Below, piece after piece: positions 61,451-64,000 of a stretch of DNA of 64,000 nt; positions within the stretch are counted from its first letter, which is position 1, and each line of letters starts with the position of its first letter. The position numbers and the translations under genes are program-made. The notes beneath the pieces were generated by a model. The model saw only the letters and a program-made list of their open reading frames with translations. It made no database searches and was not told the origin of the DNA. Origin of the DNA: Haliclona indistincta (lineage: Eukaryota > Porifera > Demospongiae > Haplosclerida > Chalinidae); assembly GCA_964017065.1 (NCBI GenBank), contig OZ024783.1:10568885-10632884 (forward strand), in the 5' to 3' direction.

Positions 61451-64000
61451 CTATTCTGTCTCTTTAGCATTAGGGAACAAACTAGCAAACAAAGAGTTAT
61501 TGCTCTTGTCTTCTAAAAGTATGCATTTGTCAACTATATCTTCTGTGTCTATCACTGCACAAAGGCATTCTTCTCTGCAAATGAAAAAATTAATATTAAT
61601 TATAGAGTTCATCATGACTATCATTATACCTTGGACTCGATAACGAAACAATGTGATTGTCTATTTTCGAGTATGTTGTGGTGTCTTTTGAGATCATATC
61701 TCGTGATCTTTTAAGACATTGAATTGTCACACTGCTTTTGACTAATCTACATTCGTCATCCCGATAAACCATCACTTTTATCAACCTTCCAAACATCACT
61801 TCACCGTCTTTGCAATACACAATTCCAGAGTTGTCTCTGCGGAGTTTCTTTGCATCATTATAAGCAGTAATAACCCTATCTGATGAGAGAAGGTGAAGCT
61901 GCAGATCGGAGAATGATGTGTAATAAAATTATTATTGCACAACAAATGATATACTTGATGATGCAAAGTAGCTTGGGTAGAATCAACTGATGCCTCTGCT
62001 AAGAAGTCTAAGTCATCTTGTGACATGCTAGCTGGATTTTCCTTTCCATGAGCACATATGCCATCGGAAATCTTTTTACAAATTCTATAATTATAATAAT
62101 AAGCATAAATTATTGCTTATTCAATTGCACAATTCAAACACAAACCTGTGTTTGAATTTTGTTCCAATTGCCATACTATCATACAATACCTCTTCTCTGC
62201 TTCCTTCTATGAAACAATTCTCTGCCATGAGAGGAACTGTCTGCATATTCGTCACATTCCGAATTACCTATAGTGTATAAAATCAATGCAGTACGTATTG
62301 CATGTGTTTGCCTACAATTGTTACTAATCATTATGTAACAAGGGCACAGATAAATTTTATACAAACAAACAGAGCAATGTGCACCTGCTTTTCAATTCCA
62401 GTTGAACCATGAAAGAGTTGCATGATATCACCATTTGCGGTTTCGAATGGAAAGCATGAATTCGCCCACAATGGTCCAAGATTTCTGACAACATCAGGTA
62501 GATGCATCAGTCCATGCACATTGAGAGTACAATATCGATCCTCTATAATAATGTACTCACATGCATGTACCATAGGTACAATGTTTAAGTGCATACCATA
62601 CATAACTGGAAACAAGTAACAATAGTGTTGAAGGAGTCTACTGCTCTGTGTAATTTGACACTCTTTGACCACATCCTTTAGCAGCAAGTAGATCCCTTCA
62701 ACTAGGAGTAGATGATGCTGGTAGTAATCTTCCGGTAAAAAGCGTATGAGCACTACTGGACTGTAGTGTAGAAGCCAAGCTCGCAACTCATGAGCTGATT
62801 AAATATATAATTGTTATTATAGTGTCAAGAATTATTTCTGTATGACGGATACCTTTCCAGAACTTCAGAGTTTGTTCAATGCTTCTCGGTGTTCTGGTAA
62901 TCTCATCAGGTGGAGTGAATGCACATAGTACCTTGTCAATTTCTTTAACAGCTCCTCCCAAATACCAAACTTGTTTGTGGTGCTGAGACCCAAACCAAAG
63001 CTTTAACAGCATTCTTGCTACCCCTAACAGAACACAGTGCATGTAGTCAAAACTCATTCCTCGAAACATGTCAAAATGAGGAATTGTTTGTAACCACGAT
63101 GGTCCTTTTACTCCAAGTTCCTAAACAGGCATTGCAATGTTAACCAAGTCTTAAAATTATATCTAAGTATAGCTATACAGTGTGGGTATGTACTCACAGG
63201 CTCTTCGGTTAGTTCAACTACATCAACAAGAATCTCGTGATGTGCCACTGATCTAAGAGGACCAACAGGATTGCCTTCATCAAACGGAAACGTGTGAACA
63301 CTGCCTTTCTTGCTAGTCCGTACTGTTACTCCTGAATATACATGTAGGATGTATGATAATATTATATTCATGAATGCACACGCTTGCATGCATGCATATG
63401 GCAGCTGAGCATATATATTTTTTGCATGCTATGTGATTACCTCTTTGCAAGCAGTGAGAGCAACCATAAAAGCCATTGAACTGCATTATATTCATTACTT
63501 GTGCTCTTGCTGGTAGGTCACAAGTAAAACCAAGCAGTACTGGGCGAAAAACAGCTTGCTCTACTCTAAAACCTGAATATTTGACACAATAATTAATAAA
63601 CATAGTATATAAAATGCATGCATGCAGTACCCTCAGTATGTAGGTGGGCAAGAGTATCAGCAAGTGGCTTTAGAAAGAGCAGCATATCTGGCTTGGTTTT
63701 GCCATACCACAGTCCTGCAATAAGCCTGTTTTGTTTTGCAATCCTATATTAATATTTTTAAAGCACACAAAGTTTCAGATGTACGTATACCTCATTCTAA
63801 ATGGTAGCTCATTAATTAACAGCCAAATTGGCCAAAAAGAAGCAGCTGATGATCGAAACACTGGAATACCATCAGTGTTCATAATCAGTGAAAAGTTGTG
63901 TGAGTCCATGAGAAAGCCAGCATTGATTAGCTCCTGGTAAACTACTCCATCACAAATATCACCGATAGTACCTGCCGCAGACTGCATAGTTGACCGAGTC
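61451..64000 (-). CDS. Tnp2/DUF4218 (CACTA-like) transposase gene, ten exons, 5' part off the edge
   Basis: Exons: 63791-64000 (open), 63631-63743, 63441-63572, 63198-63331, 62853-63120, 62385-62794, 62146-62267, 61955-62084, 61630-61898, 61451-61573 to a TAG; all GT-AG and in phase. A 54-bp piece at about 62546-62599 could be a further intron. Motifs: FSLIMNTDGIPVFRSS and FWPIWLLINELP (catalytic-core start), IAGLWYGKTKPDMLLFLKP, FDYMHCVLLGVARMLLKLW, then LNVHGLMHLPDVVRNLGPLW with FPFETANGDIMQLFHG (DUF4218). This is the plan of CACTA/EnSpm-related transposases of invertebrates, which cut and paste DNA elements. The C-terminal 200 residues have no recognised domain. No stop or frameshift is present, so it may be active or domesticated. 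Confidence 0.75.

Overview
The window is animal nuclear DNA. It is AT-rich, its genes carry many short GT-AG introns, and it is dense with small inverted-repeat elements, satellites and retroelement relics. The secreted fibrinogen-like protein, the beta-helix membrane protein, the mix of transposon families (Ty3/gypsy, TTAA elements, a transposon with a YqaJ nuclease, Crypton-like and CACTA-like) and a U2-targeting non-LTR element together suggest a sponge, probably a demosponge. That placement is inference from protein flavour, not from a search. There is one 200-N assembly gap at 32193-32392.

Left part (1-32192). A partial 2-oxoglutarate/Fe(II) oxygenase gene leaves the left edge. A roughly 1 kb non-autonomous LTR element sits just upstream of it. 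Next come several MITEs, a perfect 151-bp-arm foldback element, and a complete Ty3/gypsy retrotransposon (5539-9820) with two identical LTRs, a GGTAG target duplication and one open gag-pol frame. Hairpin-rich minisatellites (11.2-12.9 kb), a decayed fibrinogen-like gene copy, two further foldback elements (one 1.9 kb long) and a TTAA-flanked element follow. The next intact gene encodes a 1211-residue protein with a beta-helix ectodomain and about eight membrane segments (19816-23451, minus). After more repeats and a decayed coiled-coil gene comes an intact 327-residue secreted fibrinogen-like protein (28640-29623, plus).

Middle part (32393-57314, minus). I could chain 25 exons with consistent phase into one gene that matches the N-terminal and middle HEAT-repeat solenoid of ATM kinase. 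The last visible exon runs into the assembly gap, and the kinase half is not found on the other side. Its introns hold microsatellites, minisatellites, MITEs, a relic of a transposon encoding YqaJ nuclease and THAP domains, and retroelement gag-like relics. The 9.8 kb intron at 47362-57185 holds a striking cluster. It has one near-complete U2 snRNA-like sequence, then two tandem 850-bp-type units in which the 3' end of a non-LTR retrotransposon is fused to the 3' part of U2 at exactly the same U2 position. This is what a U2-targeted retrotransposon (Keno- or Utopia-like) would leave, followed by tandem amplification. The same intron holds Crypton-like, PHD-finger and protease-like relics.

Right part (57315-64000). 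Relics of a zinc-binding transposon cargo protein and an unknown 125-codon open frame precede a ten-exon, phase-consistent transposase gene of the Tnp2/DUF4218 (CACTA-like) type, which runs off the right edge. Apart from the oxygenase, the beta-helix membrane protein, the fibrinogen-like protein and ATM, almost everything in the window is mobile or repetitive DNA.
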